Source: an uncultured Gammaproteobacteria bacterium (GTDB taxonomy: Bacteria > Pseudomonadota > Gammaproteobacteria > Chromatiales > Chromatiaceae). Taken from it: a stretch of DNA of 12,716 nt. The DNA lies in assembly GCA_937926265.1 (NCBI GenBank), contig CALAZS010000092.1:1-12716 (forward strand), written 5' to 3'. Shown here one piece after another: positions 1 to 7,137 of the stretch; the stretch's first letter is position 1, and each line of letters starts with the position of its first letter. The position numbers and the translations under genes were made by a program. The notes under the pieces were generated by a model. The model made no database searches and had not been told where the DNA came from. It saw only the letters and a program-made list of their open reading frames with translations.

Positions 1-59
1 ACCCTGGCCAGATCCCTGATAGCCGGCATGTCTTCATAAAATTGATTGGATGTATGCAT
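1..59 (-). CDS. N-terminus of an unrecognised gene, cut by the window edge
   Basis: An ATG at 59-57 opens a frame that stays open to the left edge, giving 19 codons that begin MHTSNQFYEDMPAIRDLARV when the split last codon is included. The start lies 7 bases after the stop of the ferredoxin-like gene, and GAAGG sits just upstream, overlapping that gene's end, as expected for a co-transcribed and translationally coupled gene. The peptide reads like a genuine soluble protein N-terminus, but too little is present to name a family. The next ATG in the same frame (Met11) is an alternative start without a better ribosome site. Confidence 0.5.
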   Translation of the reverse strand, partial: MHTSNQFYEDMPAIRDLAR

Positions 60-66
60 CAGGCCT

Positions 67-339
67 TCAGAGTGCCAGTGATTTTAATTCGACAATAAGC
101 TCAGGAATTTTTTCTTCGCTGAACTCGGTGAAGAATTTACCACCCGGTGCAATTCTCAAGTTAGGCCCGGTGTTACAGCGACCGAAACATACCGTTTGAT
201 CGACTTGAACATCTAAATGGTTTTCAGTCAGGGCTTTTTCAATCAGGGGGATAAGTTCCAGGCTACCGGAAGTGGCACAGGATTGTTGAGAGGTTCGATC
301 GTTAATACAAACAATTACAGTTATTGGTCTTTGATCCAT
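67..339 (-). CDS. (2Fe-2S) ferredoxin domain protein, thioredoxin-like fold
   Basis: A 90-residue protein with four cysteines placed as in thioredoxin-fold [2Fe-2S] ferredoxins: C11 (VCIND), C21 (SCATSGS), C51 and C55 (CFGRCNTGPN). Known relatives include the NuoE-type cluster domain and small clostridial-type 'shethna' ferredoxins, which carry a single [2Fe-2S] cluster for electron transfer in the cytoplasm. There is no signal peptide or membrane segment. The ATG at 339-337 is 8 bases beyond the acyltransferase stop and has only a distant GGAAG upstream, so translation may depend on coupling. Its link to the polysaccharide genes is positional; it probably belongs functionally with the unknown gene that follows it. 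Electron donor and acceptor cannot be inferred. Confidence 0.85.
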   Translation of the reverse strand: MDQRPITVIVCINDRTSQQSCATSGSLELIPLIEKALTENHLDVQVDQTVCFGRCNTGPNLRIAPGGKFFTEFSEEKIPELIVELKSLAL

Positions 340-347
340 GGGGTATG

Positions 348-1010
348 TTAATACTTCCAGGTGACATTTTCTTTAACTGTTTTAGCCGGAGACCCGGCAA
401 TAATTGTGTTTGAAGACTCAATTGTTTTATTAACAGTACTGGAAGCCGCAACCACAGTACCGTCAGGAATTTCCACACCTTTTAAAATAAGTACACGGCA
501 CCCTATCCAAACATCATCACCGATAGTAACCGGGCTGTTTTCGTTAATACATTGTTGGCGTTCATCGTAAATTTCATGAAAATCACTATCCATAATCAAC
601 GTATCCCATGAAATCAGGGCATTTTTACCCAGGGTAATTTTTTCATGGCAGATAATTGAACTTTCGGCGGTTATTTCCAGGTTATCCCCGATCACCAGCT
701 CACCAGTCACAGCCAGTTTCGAACCATGGCCAATATTGGCAGTACCTTTAAACTCAACTTCACCGGAGACATTCCAGATTGATCGAGAACGGTTTTCATC
801 AAATACTGACACTCCGCCATAACCAATCTTTACACTGGCAGTAGCATAAGAACCCAATGTTACTTTTCCCTGGCACTGTTTAAGCCAGACACGATGAGAA
901 ATAAAAACCGGCAACTTGATCGCCTGGGCCAGTGGAAAATACTTTAAGTTAAAGTAAATGGTTTTGGGCAGGCCAAGTATGTATAGAAAATAAGAGCGCA
1001 TCTTGTTCAT
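348..1010 (-). CDS. hexapeptide-repeat (left-handed beta-helix) acyltransferase
   Basis: A 220-residue protein whose residues about 50-215 are made of imperfect hexapeptide repeats, for example VTIGDDVWIG (161-170) and ILKGVEIPDGTVVAAS (175-190), ending in AGSPAK (205-210). These are typical of trimeric O-acetyltransferases of the WcaF/maltose acetyltransferase/serine acetyltransferase superfamily. The segment MDSDFHEIYD (140-149) holds the histidine (H144) usually taken as catalytic in such enzymes. The expected role is transfer of an acetyl or other acyl group from a CoA donor to a sugar hydroxyl of the surface polysaccharide; the acceptor is not deducible. It starts 11 bases after the rfbD stop, so it looks like the last polysaccharide gene of the operon. 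The ribosome site is weak, and Met4 is an alternative start. Confidence 0.85.
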   Translation of the reverse strand: MNKMRSYFLYILGLPKTIYFNLKYFPLAQAIKLPVFISHRVWLKQCQGKVTLGSYATASVKIGYGGVSVFDENRSRSIWNVSGEVEFKGTANIGHGSKLAVTGELVIGDNLEITAESSIICHEKITLGKNALISWDTLIMDSDFHEIYDERQQCINENSPVTIGDDVWIGCRVLILKGVEIPDGTVVAASSTVNKTIESSNTIIAGSPAKTVKENVTWKY

Positions 1011-1021
1011 AGTGATTTCGC

Positions 1022-1933
1022 TTAATTGTTTTCTAAACTGGCTAAACTGGCGATCACTTTTTCCAGTTGTCCTTCCCAGTCATCCGCCTCGATACCAAAC
1101 TCTGCAGTTAAACGGTCTGATAACAAACGCGAATTTGCCGGACGTTTTGCTGGTGTTGGATACTCTGAAGTCGGGATAGGATGAACCAGAACCTCGTGAT
1201 CAATCATGCCGTGCTTACGACCAAGTTCAATAATTTTTTCTGCAAAACCGTGCCAGCTGGTAAACGGCTTTCCGCAATAGTGATAGGTACCCCACGCTAA
1301 ATCACCCTGCTGCTGAAGCTTGTCACAAATAGCGAGTAGAGCACTGGCAATGCCATTTGCTGATGTAGGCCCACCTAACTGATCATTGACCACCTTTAAC
1401 TCATCACGTTCTGCACCTACTCGCAATATGGTCTTAACGAAATTATGCCCATGACTGGAAAACACCCAGCTGGTGCGCATAATAATATGTTTATCCAGAG
1501 TTGACCTGACAGCTTCCTCTCCTTCCCATTTACTCAAACCATAAGCACCCAGTGGAGAAACCTCCGCATCTTCAGCATAGGGCGATTCACTACTGCCATC
1601 AAAAACATAGTCAGTTGAAATGTGAATAAAAGGAATACCTGCAGCTTTGCAGGACTCTGCAAGATGCTTTACTCCGTCACGGTTAATGGCATAGGCCTGT
1701 TCAGTTTCTTCTTCAGCCTTATCCACCGCAGTGTATGCTGCAGCATTGATCACAACATCAGGCTTGATCTCATTGATACGCTGTTTAACAACATCTGCAT
1801 CACGAATATCAAGCTTGTCTCGACCTTCTGTAATCACTTCATGCTGACTATGCAGACTCTTCTGACTCTGCAGTCCCAGCAGTCTAAGCTCAGTTGCAAC
1901 CTGGCCGTTTTCACCGGCAACCAGAATTTTCAT
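1022..1933 (-). CDS. rfbD: dTDP-4-dehydrorhamnose reductase
   Basis: A 303-residue short-chain dehydrogenase/reductase, the usual length for RmlD. It catalyses the last step of dTDP-L-rhamnose synthesis, NAD(P)H-dependent reduction of dTDP-4-dehydro-L-rhamnose, in the cytoplasm. Visible hallmarks are the N-terminal nucleotide-binding loop GENGQV (7-12), NAAAYTAVDKAE (63-74), STDYVFDG (106-113) and the catalytic pair Y131/K135 in AYGLSKWEGE. The ATG at 1933 is preceded by AAAGGTG at good spacing. It sits 17 bases after rfbC and 11 bases before the acyltransferase, completing a contiguous rfbBACD set. The alternative symbol is rmlD. Confidence 0.96.
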   Translation of the reverse strand: MKILVAGENGQVATELRLLGLQSQKSLHSQHEVITEGRDKLDIRDADVVKQRINEIKPDVVINAAAYTAVDKAEEETEQAYAINRDGVKHLAESCKAAGIPFIHISTDYVFDGSSESPYAEDAEVSPLGAYGLSKWEGEEAVRSTLDKHIIMRTSWVFSSHGHNFVKTILRVGAERDELKVVNDQLGGPTSANGIASALLAICDKLQQQGDLAWGTYHYCGKPFTSWHGFAEKIIELGRKHGMIDHEVLVHPIPTSEYPTPAKRPANSRLLSDRLTAEFGIEADDWEGQLEKVIASLASLENN

Positions 1934-1950
1934 TACTACACCTTTAGCCT

Positions 1951-2511
1951 TCAGTCGCCCGTGTAAACAGGTAATTTGTTTTCAGGGATGTCAGAAAGAT
2001 TGAGCGCATTGCCATCTTTTTCTGAAATGGTTGGATTAATCACAGGCCAGGGTATTTCCAGTGCCGGGTCACTCCACAAAACCGAACCCTCATCTTCAGG
2101 GTGATAATAATCAGTACACTTGTACTCAAAGTCGGCAAATTCAGAGATCACACAAAAGCCATGAGCAAAACCGGGAGGAATGAAAAACTGGTAGTGATTC
2201 TGATCACTTAGAATAGTCCAGGCAGCTTTGCCAAACGTTGGTGAACCAACACGAACATCTACAGCTACATCAAAAACACTGCCCCTGACCACGCGCACCA
2301 GTTTTCCCTGTGGATGATTCAACTGGTAATGCAGACCACGTAATACACCCTGGCTCGAACGCGAGTGGTTATCCTGTACAAAACCATAATCAACACCGGA
2401 TTCACGGTAGCGCTTTTCAGAATAGGTTTCGATAAAGAAACCACGTGAATCACCGAAGACCCTGGGCTGTATCTGCAATACACCCGGCAAACTGGTATTT
2501 AAAACTTCCAT
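1951..2511 (-). CDS. rfbC: dTDP-4-dehydrorhamnose 3,5-epimerase
   Basis: A 186-residue cupin-fold epimerase of normal RmlC length, which converts dTDP-4-dehydro-6-deoxy-D-glucose to dTDP-4-dehydro-L-rhamnose. Family signatures are DSRGFFIETY (21-30), VLRGLHYQ with catalytic H61, QGKLVRV (K70), PPGFAHGF (H117) and the YYHPEDEGSVLW segment (135-146) with its active-site tyrosine. The ATG at 2511 follows AAGGAATTATT, a good ribosome site; the same ribosome-site sequence is duplicated 15 bases further upstream. The gene lies between rfbA and rfbD and has no internal damage. The alternative symbol is rmlC. Confidence 0.96.
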   Translation of the reverse strand: MEVLNTSLPGVLQIQPRVFGDSRGFFIETYSEKRYRESGVDYGFVQDNHSRSSQGVLRGLHYQLNHPQGKLVRVVRGSVFDVAVDVRVGSPTFGKAAWTILSDQNHYQFFIPPGFAHGFCVISEFADFEYKCTDYYHPEDEGSVLWSDPALEIPWPVINPTISEKDGNALNLSDIPENKLPVYTGD

Positions 2512-2513
2512 AA

Positions 2514-2540
2514 TAATTCCTTAAATATTAATTCCTTAAA
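2514..2540. repeat. 12-bp direct repeat duplicating the rfbC ribosome-binding site
   Basis: TAATTCCTTAAA occurs exactly twice, at 2514-2525 and 2529-2540, with a 15-base period in the 45-base rfbA-rfbC gap. On the coding strand each copy contains TTTAAGGAATTA, so the Shine-Dalgarno sequence of rfbC is present twice; only the proximal one has usable spacing to the ATG at 2511. Confidence 0.8.
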
Positions 2541-2556
2541 AATTCTTCCGAATGAC

Positions 2557-3432
2557 TTATCGAATATCGTGATTGACGATGTCTGTTAAATAGCGACCGT
2601 AGTCATTTTTGGACAATGGTTCTGCCAGTGCCCGTAACTGATCACTGGAAATCCATCTTTGACGCCAGGCAATTTCTTCGGGACAGGACACTTTCAAACC
2701 CTGTCGTTTTTCAATCGTCTGTACAAACGAAGCAGCTTCGATTAATGAATCATGGGTACCGGTATCCAACCAGGCCGTACCACGTCCCATCACTTCAACA
2801 CTTAACTGCCCCTGCCTGAGGTAGTGATTGTTAATATCGGTAATCTCAAGCTCACCGCGGGATGAAGGCTTCACCTGCTTGGCAATATCAACCACCTGCT
2901 TGTCATAAAAATAAAGACCGGTGACTGCATATCTTGATCTGGGCCTGGCTGGCTTTTCCTCGATCGATATCGCCTGGCCACCTTGATCAAACTCAACCAC
3001 ACCATATCTTTCTGGATCATGCACGGGGTAAGCAAACACGGTACCACCCTCTTCTTTGGCCGCTGCATGCTCAAGTGACTTTTGCAGGTCATGGCCAAAA
3101 AACAGGTTATCACCAAGAACCAGTGCACAGGCATCACCATCGATAAACTCTTCACCAATCAGAAATGCCTGGGCCAAACCTTCCGGCTTTGGCTGCACGG
3201 CATAACTCAAGGAAATACCCCAGTCAGAACCATCACCCAGCAGTTGTTCAAACCTTGGCGTATCCTGTGGTGTGGAAATAATCAGGATTTCCTTGATACC
3301 TGCCAGCATCAGAATGCTTAACGGGTAATAAATCATTGGCTTGTCATAAACAGGCAATAACTGTTTTGATATAGCCAGTGTGACCGGGTGTAATCGTGTA
3401 CCTGAACCACCGGCGAGAATAATACCTTTCAT
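2557..3432 (-). CDS. rfbA: glucose-1-phosphate thymidylyltransferase
   Basis: A 291-residue nucleotidyltransferase, the normal length for RmlA. It makes dTDP-glucose from dTTP and glucose 1-phosphate, the first step towards dTDP-L-rhamnose. Motifs seen are the nucleotide-binding LAGGSGTRLHPVT (6-18), SKQLLPVYDKPMIYYPLS (22-39), VLGDNLFFGH (105-114) with the metal-binding aspartate, EEKPARPRS (about 157-165) and WLDTGTHDSL near 221-230. The ATG at 3432 is preceded by AAGGAAAAAAA. It follows rfbB after a 52-base gap containing a 15-base tandem duplication, and precedes rfbC. In this family the enzyme is commonly feedback-inhibited by dTDP-L-rhamnose. The alternative symbol is rmlA. Confidence 0.97.
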   Translation of the reverse strand: MKGIILAGGSGTRLHPVTLAISKQLLPVYDKPMIYYPLSILMLAGIKEILIISTPQDTPRFEQLLGDGSDWGISLSYAVQPKPEGLAQAFLIGEEFIDGDACALVLGDNLFFGHDLQKSLEHAAAKEEGGTVFAYPVHDPERYGVVEFDQGGQAISIEEKPARPRSRYAVTGLYFYDKQVVDIAKQVKPSSRGELEITDINNHYLRQGQLSVEVMGRGTAWLDTGTHDSLIEAASFVQTIEKRQGLKVSCPEEIAWRQRWISSDQLRALAEPLSKNDYGRYLTDIVNHDIR

Positions 3433-3463
3433 TTTTTTTCCTTGATAATTAATCGATTAAAGC

Positions 3464-3493
3464 CAGAACTTAGGAAGCCAAAACTTAAGAAGC
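3464..3493. repeat. 15-bp tandem duplication of the rfbB 3' end
   Basis: Two adjacent 15-base units, CAGAACTTAGGAAGC (3464-3478) and CAAAACTTAAGAAGC (3479-3493), match at 13 of 15 positions. On the minus strand the first-read unit carries the last codons and TAA stop of rfbB, and the second carries an in-frame copy with a second TAA. The arrangement looks like a local duplication of the gene end and leaves the protein unchanged. Confidence 0.75.
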
Positions 3494-4549
3494 TAACCCG
3501 AGACGCTCACCCTGATAGCTGCCATCAAGTACACGGCTCCACCAGGTTTCATTATCCAGGTACCAGCTGATGGTTTTACGAATACCAGACTCGAATGTCT
3601 CATCGGGCACCCAGCCCAGATCATTTTTGATCTTGGTAGCATCAATCGCATAACGCACATCATGTCCGGGGCGATCAGCAACGTAGGTAATCAGATCTTC
3701 ATACTTGCTAATACCGTTTGGATGATCAGGGCGAAGCTCATCCAGTATTTTGCAAACAGTTTTAACCACATCCAGATTTGTCATTTCGTTATGACCACCG
3801 ATGTTATAGGTTTCACCATCGTGACCTTCAAAAACCACTTTCACCAGTGCCCTGGCATGATCTTCAACATACAGCCAGTCACGTATCTGGTCGCCCTTAC
3901 CATAGATGGGTAATGGCTTACCGCTTAAAGCATTCAAGGTAACCAGTGGAATCAGTTTTTCCGGGAACTGGTAAGGTCCATAGTTATTGGAACAATTAGT
4001 GATAACCACAGGAAACTTGTATGTTCTGTTCCAGGCACGCACCAGGTGATCCGAACTGGCTTTAGATGCCGAGTAAGGCGAACTGGGTGCATAAGGCGTG
4101 GTTTCAGTGAACAAATCATCAGTACCTTCTAGGTCACCATAAACTTCATCGGTAGAGATATGGTGGAACCTGAAACCAGCTTTCTTATCATCATCCAGCT
4201 TGAGCCAGTACTGACGGGCAGTCTCCAGCATTACGTAGGTACCGACAACATTGGCCTGAATAAACTCGGCAGGACCATCAATGGAACGGTCAACATGTGA
4301 TTCAGCTGCCAGATGCATAATTTTATCCGGCTGATGCTTATCAAGAACGCGCGCCATCTCGTTGTAATCACAGATATCAACATGCTCAAACGCATAAAGT
4401 GAATTTGAAGAGACATCTTCAAGTGACTCCAGGTTTCCTGCATAAGTTAGCTTGTCGACATTGACGACTTCATATTCCAGGTCATTGATTAAGTGTCTGA
4501 TCACAGAAGAACCAATAAAACCCGCGCCACCAGTTACTAAAACTTTCAT
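3485..4549 (-). CDS. rfbB: dTDP-glucose 4,6-dehydratase
   Basis: A 354-residue extended short-chain dehydrogenase that converts dTDP-glucose to dTDP-4-dehydro-6-deoxyglucose, the second step of dTDP-L-rhamnose synthesis. It shows the NAD-binding GGAGFIGS (7-14), LAAESHVDRSI (80-90), the catalytic triad segment STDEVYGD (132-139, with D134 and E135) and Y159xxxK163 in SPYSASKASSDH, plus the family block NNYGPYQFPEKLIPL further on. The ATG at 4549 follows GAGGG and lies only 2 bases after the sulfotransferase stop, so the two are tightly coupled. Length is typical. The alternative symbol is rmlB. The product intermediate can also feed other deoxysugars, but rfbC and rfbD downstream point to rhamnose. 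Confidence 0.97.
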   Translation of the reverse strand: MKVLVTGGAGFIGSSVIRHLINDLEYEVVNVDKLTYAGNLESLEDVSSNSLYAFEHVDICDYNEMARVLDKHQPDKIMHLAAESHVDRSIDGPAEFIQANVVGTYVMLETARQYWLKLDDDKKAGFRFHHISTDEVYGDLEGTDDLFTETTPYAPSSPYSASKASSDHLVRAWNRTYKFPVVITNCSNNYGPYQFPEKLIPLVTLNALSGKPLPIYGKGDQIRDWLYVEDHARALVKVVFEGHDGETYNIGGHNEMTNLDVVKTVCKILDELRPDHPNGISKYEDLITYVADRPGHDVRYAIDATKIKNDLGWVPDETFESGIRKTISWYLDNETWWSRVLDGSYQGERLGLAS

Positions 4550-4551
4550 TG

Positions 4552-5544
4552 TTATACCCTCAACTCTTTAAATTTTTCGTTAGCAGGCTCTTGTTCCTGT
4601 CCAGCATCAGCCTTTATTTCAGAGTGAAACTCAGTCCATGGCACCGGGTTTCCAGTAATCTCTTCAAGTTGTTTTACATCTTCGGCAAAATGCTGAATAA
4701 GTTTAGATTTGGCCTGCTCGGAAGGACCATCCTGACCAGAACCCTTTTTAATATTTTTCTGCTCATAAAAATATCTAACCCGAATGCGTAAATTCTCAGG
4801 CACCATGTCCCAGAAAAAACGAAAAAGCCTATTGGTTTTCAAAGCCTCACGCCAGCTTTCCGGGATAATTCGCTCTGTGCCACCTTTGTGATATACCTTG
4901 CCGACATTGGCAGGTACATTACCATCATCGACGACACCAATAAAATCAACCACGTCCCTGTACACCTGCGCCGGATTAGCCATCAGGTCATCCATGTATA
5001 CAACTTTGAGCTGGTCTTTTGGGAAGCATTTCAGGAAATCGTTAAGAATACGGCCATATTCACTCCAGACAACATAATGGCCACTTTCATCTTCATCGGT
5101 ATTGTCTGACTTGGTAACGGGCATGGTTGAACGTGCATACTCAAGTGCCTTGGCATCGAGCAGATCGTCAACTGCAGCATCAAAGTCCCTGCTGTCGTTT
5201 CCACGTCTGACTGACATGGTGTAGTGTGAATAAGTCCTATCCATTGGGTTTCTCAGTAAAGCAATTAACTTTACATCGGGCATCATTTCATGAATTCTGG
5301 CTGGAGTTAAGCTGTTACCCATGTACTGTGGACTTGCCGTACCCCATAACCTGTCTTCTGGAGCGCCTTCAAAATATTCATTAACGAAACTTTCCCAGCC
5401 TGCATTGAAAAGCGACTCCTTGCTGAAAAATGGCGCCTCTTTAGCCGATGACATAAAAATCCCTGGGTGCGGCTTTAGGTATTTGTATAAAGAGGTTGTT
5501 GCAGATTTCTGCGCACCAATGATTATAAAATCAAGCTTTTTCAT
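4552..5544 (-). CDS. PAPS-dependent sulfotransferase
   Basis: A 330-residue member of the Sulfotransfer/heparan-sulfate-like superfamily. The 5'-phosphosulfate-binding loop is GAQKSATTSL (10-19) right after a hydrophobic strand, and the 3'-phosphate-binding block is LLRNPMDRTYSHY (96-108) with R98 and S106. KEAPFF (35-40) is also typical. The expected reaction is transfer of sulfate from PAPS to a hydroxyl or amine; context suggests a sugar of the polysaccharide or its lipid-linked repeat. The residue tail after 265 is charged and probably disordered. The ATG at 5544 overlaps the flippase stop as ATGA, with GGAG 8 bases upstream. A longer reading with 90 extra residues lies wholly inside the flippase gene in another frame and is rejected. 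No PAPS-synthesis genes are in the window. Confidence 0.88.
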   Translation of the reverse strand: MKKLDFIIIGAQKSATTSLYKYLKPHPGIFMSSAKEAPFFSKESLFNAGWESFVNEYFEGAPEDRLWGTASPQYMGNSLTPARIHEMMPDVKLIALLRNPMDRTYSHYTMSVRRGNDSRDFDAAVDDLLDAKALEYARSTMPVTKSDNTDEDESGHYVVWSEYGRILNDFLKCFPKDQLKVVYMDDLMANPAQVYRDVVDFIGVVDDGNVPANVGKVYHKGGTERIIPESWREALKTNRLFRFFWDMVPENLRIRVRYFYEQKNIKKGSGQDGPSEQAKSKLIQHFAEDVKQLEEITGNPVPWTEFHSEIKADAGQEQEPANEKFKELRV

Positions 5545-6836
5545 TGCATTGCTCCAGCCAGACGTTGCATGGCATTTAAGTGATAAAGAGAAAAAATAAG
5601 TGATGTCAGGTTTTTGATAACCAGGGCTGTGGCATAGGCAATGGCAACACCGATTACGCCATAAAGACTGCCCAGTGCAAAAATCAATAACGTCAGCATG
5701 ATGGTGGTCGTCAGATGAATATAAAATTCCTGTTTTTCCTGGTGAATCATGTTCATCATGAAACCAACCAGGCCGGTTGCCGCATTTAATGTCTGACCAA
5801 CTACCAGAACCCAAAGAATTTCTTTACCGGCTTTAAACTCTTCACCAAATATTCCAAGTAGCGGCTCTGCCAGGAAAGTAAATACCAACAGCATCGGGAT
5901 AAAAACCAGCATCGATAGAATTTGAGACTGCCTTAAACCCTGTTTAAGTCCCTCGGCATCATTATTGGCATAATCCCGGGCAAACTTGGGTCCGAATAAA
6001 CTGGCCAGTGTCACCAGAATGATTGAAGCCAATCCGATTAATCGAAACGCTACGCCGTAAATACCTATTTCTTCAGTTGTCGCAAACTGCGGTAAAAGAA
6101 TGATCGGCATGTTCATAAACCACATGTTTAACAGACCTCCGCCCCAGAAAGGCAACAGACTGCGGTTAAACAAGGCAGGTGTCTCACCCATACCAGCCTG
6201 GTCTTCAGACTTCACTGGAGTTTTAAATCTCAGCAGCATCCAGAACATGAAAGCTGTAACGGTGATCATTAAGACCAGGTGTAAAGCCAGGTAACCCTGG
6301 GCGGTAATATCAAAGTCATACAGATATAAAACACCAAGTACCAGCAACGCGGCCAAAGGTAATAAGGCCGTTTCTGCTGCCAATGCCAGGTTTACCTGCC
6401 TTATACCTTTCAGTGATTCAGATAGTATACGAATGATCATGAAAGCAATTGCAGAAACAGCGGCTACAGTCAGGACAAATCTGTAATCAATATTTGCATC
6501 TTCAGGTGCTAAAAAGCCTGAAAACAACAACACCAGAATTGAAACAATGGCACCTGACAACAGCAGGGTTTTGATGACCGTCAGGGTGAAGTCGATAGCC
6601 TTGTTACGGTTATTACGGTCATCCTGAACGGATACCGTGCGAAGGACGTGATTGGGCATACCCATATCCGCAAAACTGGCAAACATCATCATCCAGGACG
6701 TGTAGAGCGAGAACACCCCCATTCCAGCGGCACCAAGTAATCGACCGAGGATAACCGTCAGGCCAAGCTGTAGTAGCAGCCCGATACCGCGGCTGAACAG
6801 AGCATTAAATGCTTTTTGAAATATGGCTTTATTCAC
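5541..6836 (-). CDS. wzx: Wzx-type polysaccharide flippase
   Basis: A 431-residue polytopic membrane protein, hydrophobic along most of its length with a dozen or more probable membrane spans. The N-terminus (FNALFSRGIGLLLQLG followed by GRLLGAAGMGVFSLY) is typical of the polysaccharide transport family in the MOP superfamily, which flip undecaprenyl-linked repeat units across the inner membrane. I chose the GTG at 6836-6834. A TTG at 6857 would add seven residues, but it lies only about four bases after the start point predicted from the sigma-54 element at 6888-6872, leaving no room for a ribosome site. It is the first gene of the operon and overlaps the sulfotransferase by four bases. Substrate specificity cannot be read from sequence. 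Confidence 0.87.
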   Translation of the reverse strand: MNKAIFQKAFNALFSRGIGLLLQLGLTVILGRLLGAAGMGVFSLYTSWMMMFASFADMGMPNHVLRTVSVQDDRNNRNKAIDFTLTVIKTLLLSGAIVSILVLLFSGFLAPEDANIDYRFVLTVAAVSAIAFMIIRILSESLKGIRQVNLALAAETALLPLAALLVLGVLYLYDFDITAQGYLALHLVLMITVTAFMFWMLLRFKTPVKSEDQAGMGETPALFNRSLLPFWGGGLLNMWFMNMPIILLPQFATTEEIGIYGVAFRLIGLASIILVTLASLFGPKFARDYANNDAEGLKQGLRQSQILSMLVFIPMLLVFTFLAEPLLGIFGEEFKAGKEILWVLVVGQTLNAATGLVGFMMNMIHQEKQEFYIHLTTTIMLTLLIFALGSLYGVIGVAIAYATALVIKNLTSLIFSLYHLNAMQRLAGAMQ

Positions 6837-6871
6837 GTTGCTTTCTACAAAAATCAAAGTTATCTCTGTAG

Positions 6872-6888
6872 AGCAACTAGGGTGCCAA
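6872..6888 (-). promoter_or_regulatory. sigma-54 (RpoN) promoter for the wzx-sulfotransferase-rfbBACD operon
   Basis: The minus strand reads TTGGCACCCTAGTTGCT, close to the RpoN consensus YTGGCACGNNNNTTGCW. The invariant GG (6886-6885) and GC (6874-6873) are exactly 10 bases apart. Placing the C of GC at -12 puts transcription start near 6861, 25 bases before the GTG chosen for the flippase. RpoN promoters always require an enhancer-binding ATPase; its gene is not in this window and no clear binding site was identified upstream. Confidence 0.8.
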
Positions 6889-6909
6889 AAATTTAAATTA
6901 CTTAAATTT
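6889..6909. repeat. AT-only inverted repeat abutting the -24 element
   Basis: AAATTTAA (6889-6896) and TTAAATTT (6902-6909) are perfect inverted 8-base arms around a 5-base centre, directly upstream of the sigma-54 -24 box. The surrounding 6889-6960 is very AT-rich. It could be a bendable spacer or a protein site, but such palindromes also arise by chance in AT-rich DNA. Confidence 0.4.
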
Positions 6910-7026
6910 GCAGTTAAATTAGCTTAAAAATAGTTTAAAATTTACGAAAATCCAGAAAATTGTCAGATTACCTAATTGGATAGATTCGACTATGAGAATT
7001 CATCTTTTAGAAATTTGAGGGGAAAA

Positions 7027-7137
7027 ATGCAGAATGCGAATTTTTTACCGGATAAAACAGAGAGGCTTTTGCAATTTGCAATTGCTAAATTAGTCAACCC
7101 AGTCATCACCCTGGTATTTTTCACCAGGTTTAGTTGA
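7027..7137 (+). CDS. possible small plus-strand ORF, antisense to the wzz 3' end
   Basis: An ATG at 7027 is preceded by GAGGGG at a spacing of 5 bases, one of the best ribosome-site matches in the window. It opens 36 codons (beginning MQNANFLPDKTERLLQ) with a hydrophobic second half (FAIAKLVNPVITLVFF), ending TGA at 7135-7137. It is the only candidate gene on the plus strand and overlaps the last 48 bases of wzz. No family is recognised and no convincing promoter precedes it, though TTGTCA is present at 6960-6965. It may be a chance ORF. Confidence 0.15.
   Translation: MQNANFLPDKTERLLQFAIAKLVNPVITLVFFTRFS

Noticed and set aside
5545..5814. A 90-residue N-terminal extension of the sulfotransferase reading frame
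   Set aside because: It lies entirely within the flippase gene in another frame, has a low-complexity, histidine- and cysteine-rich composition unlike a protein domain, and the internal ATG at 5544 has a ribosome site and starts exactly where the PAPS-binding fold should begin.
6837..6857. TTG start at 6857 for the flippase
   Set aside because: It would begin about four bases after the predicted sigma-54 transcription start and the added residues (IFVESN) add nothing to the family fold. It stays possible if another promoter is used.
7071..7085. GCAATT/AATTGC hairpin just after the wzz stop as a terminator
   Set aside because: The stem is six AT-rich pairs with no U-run following on the minus strand.
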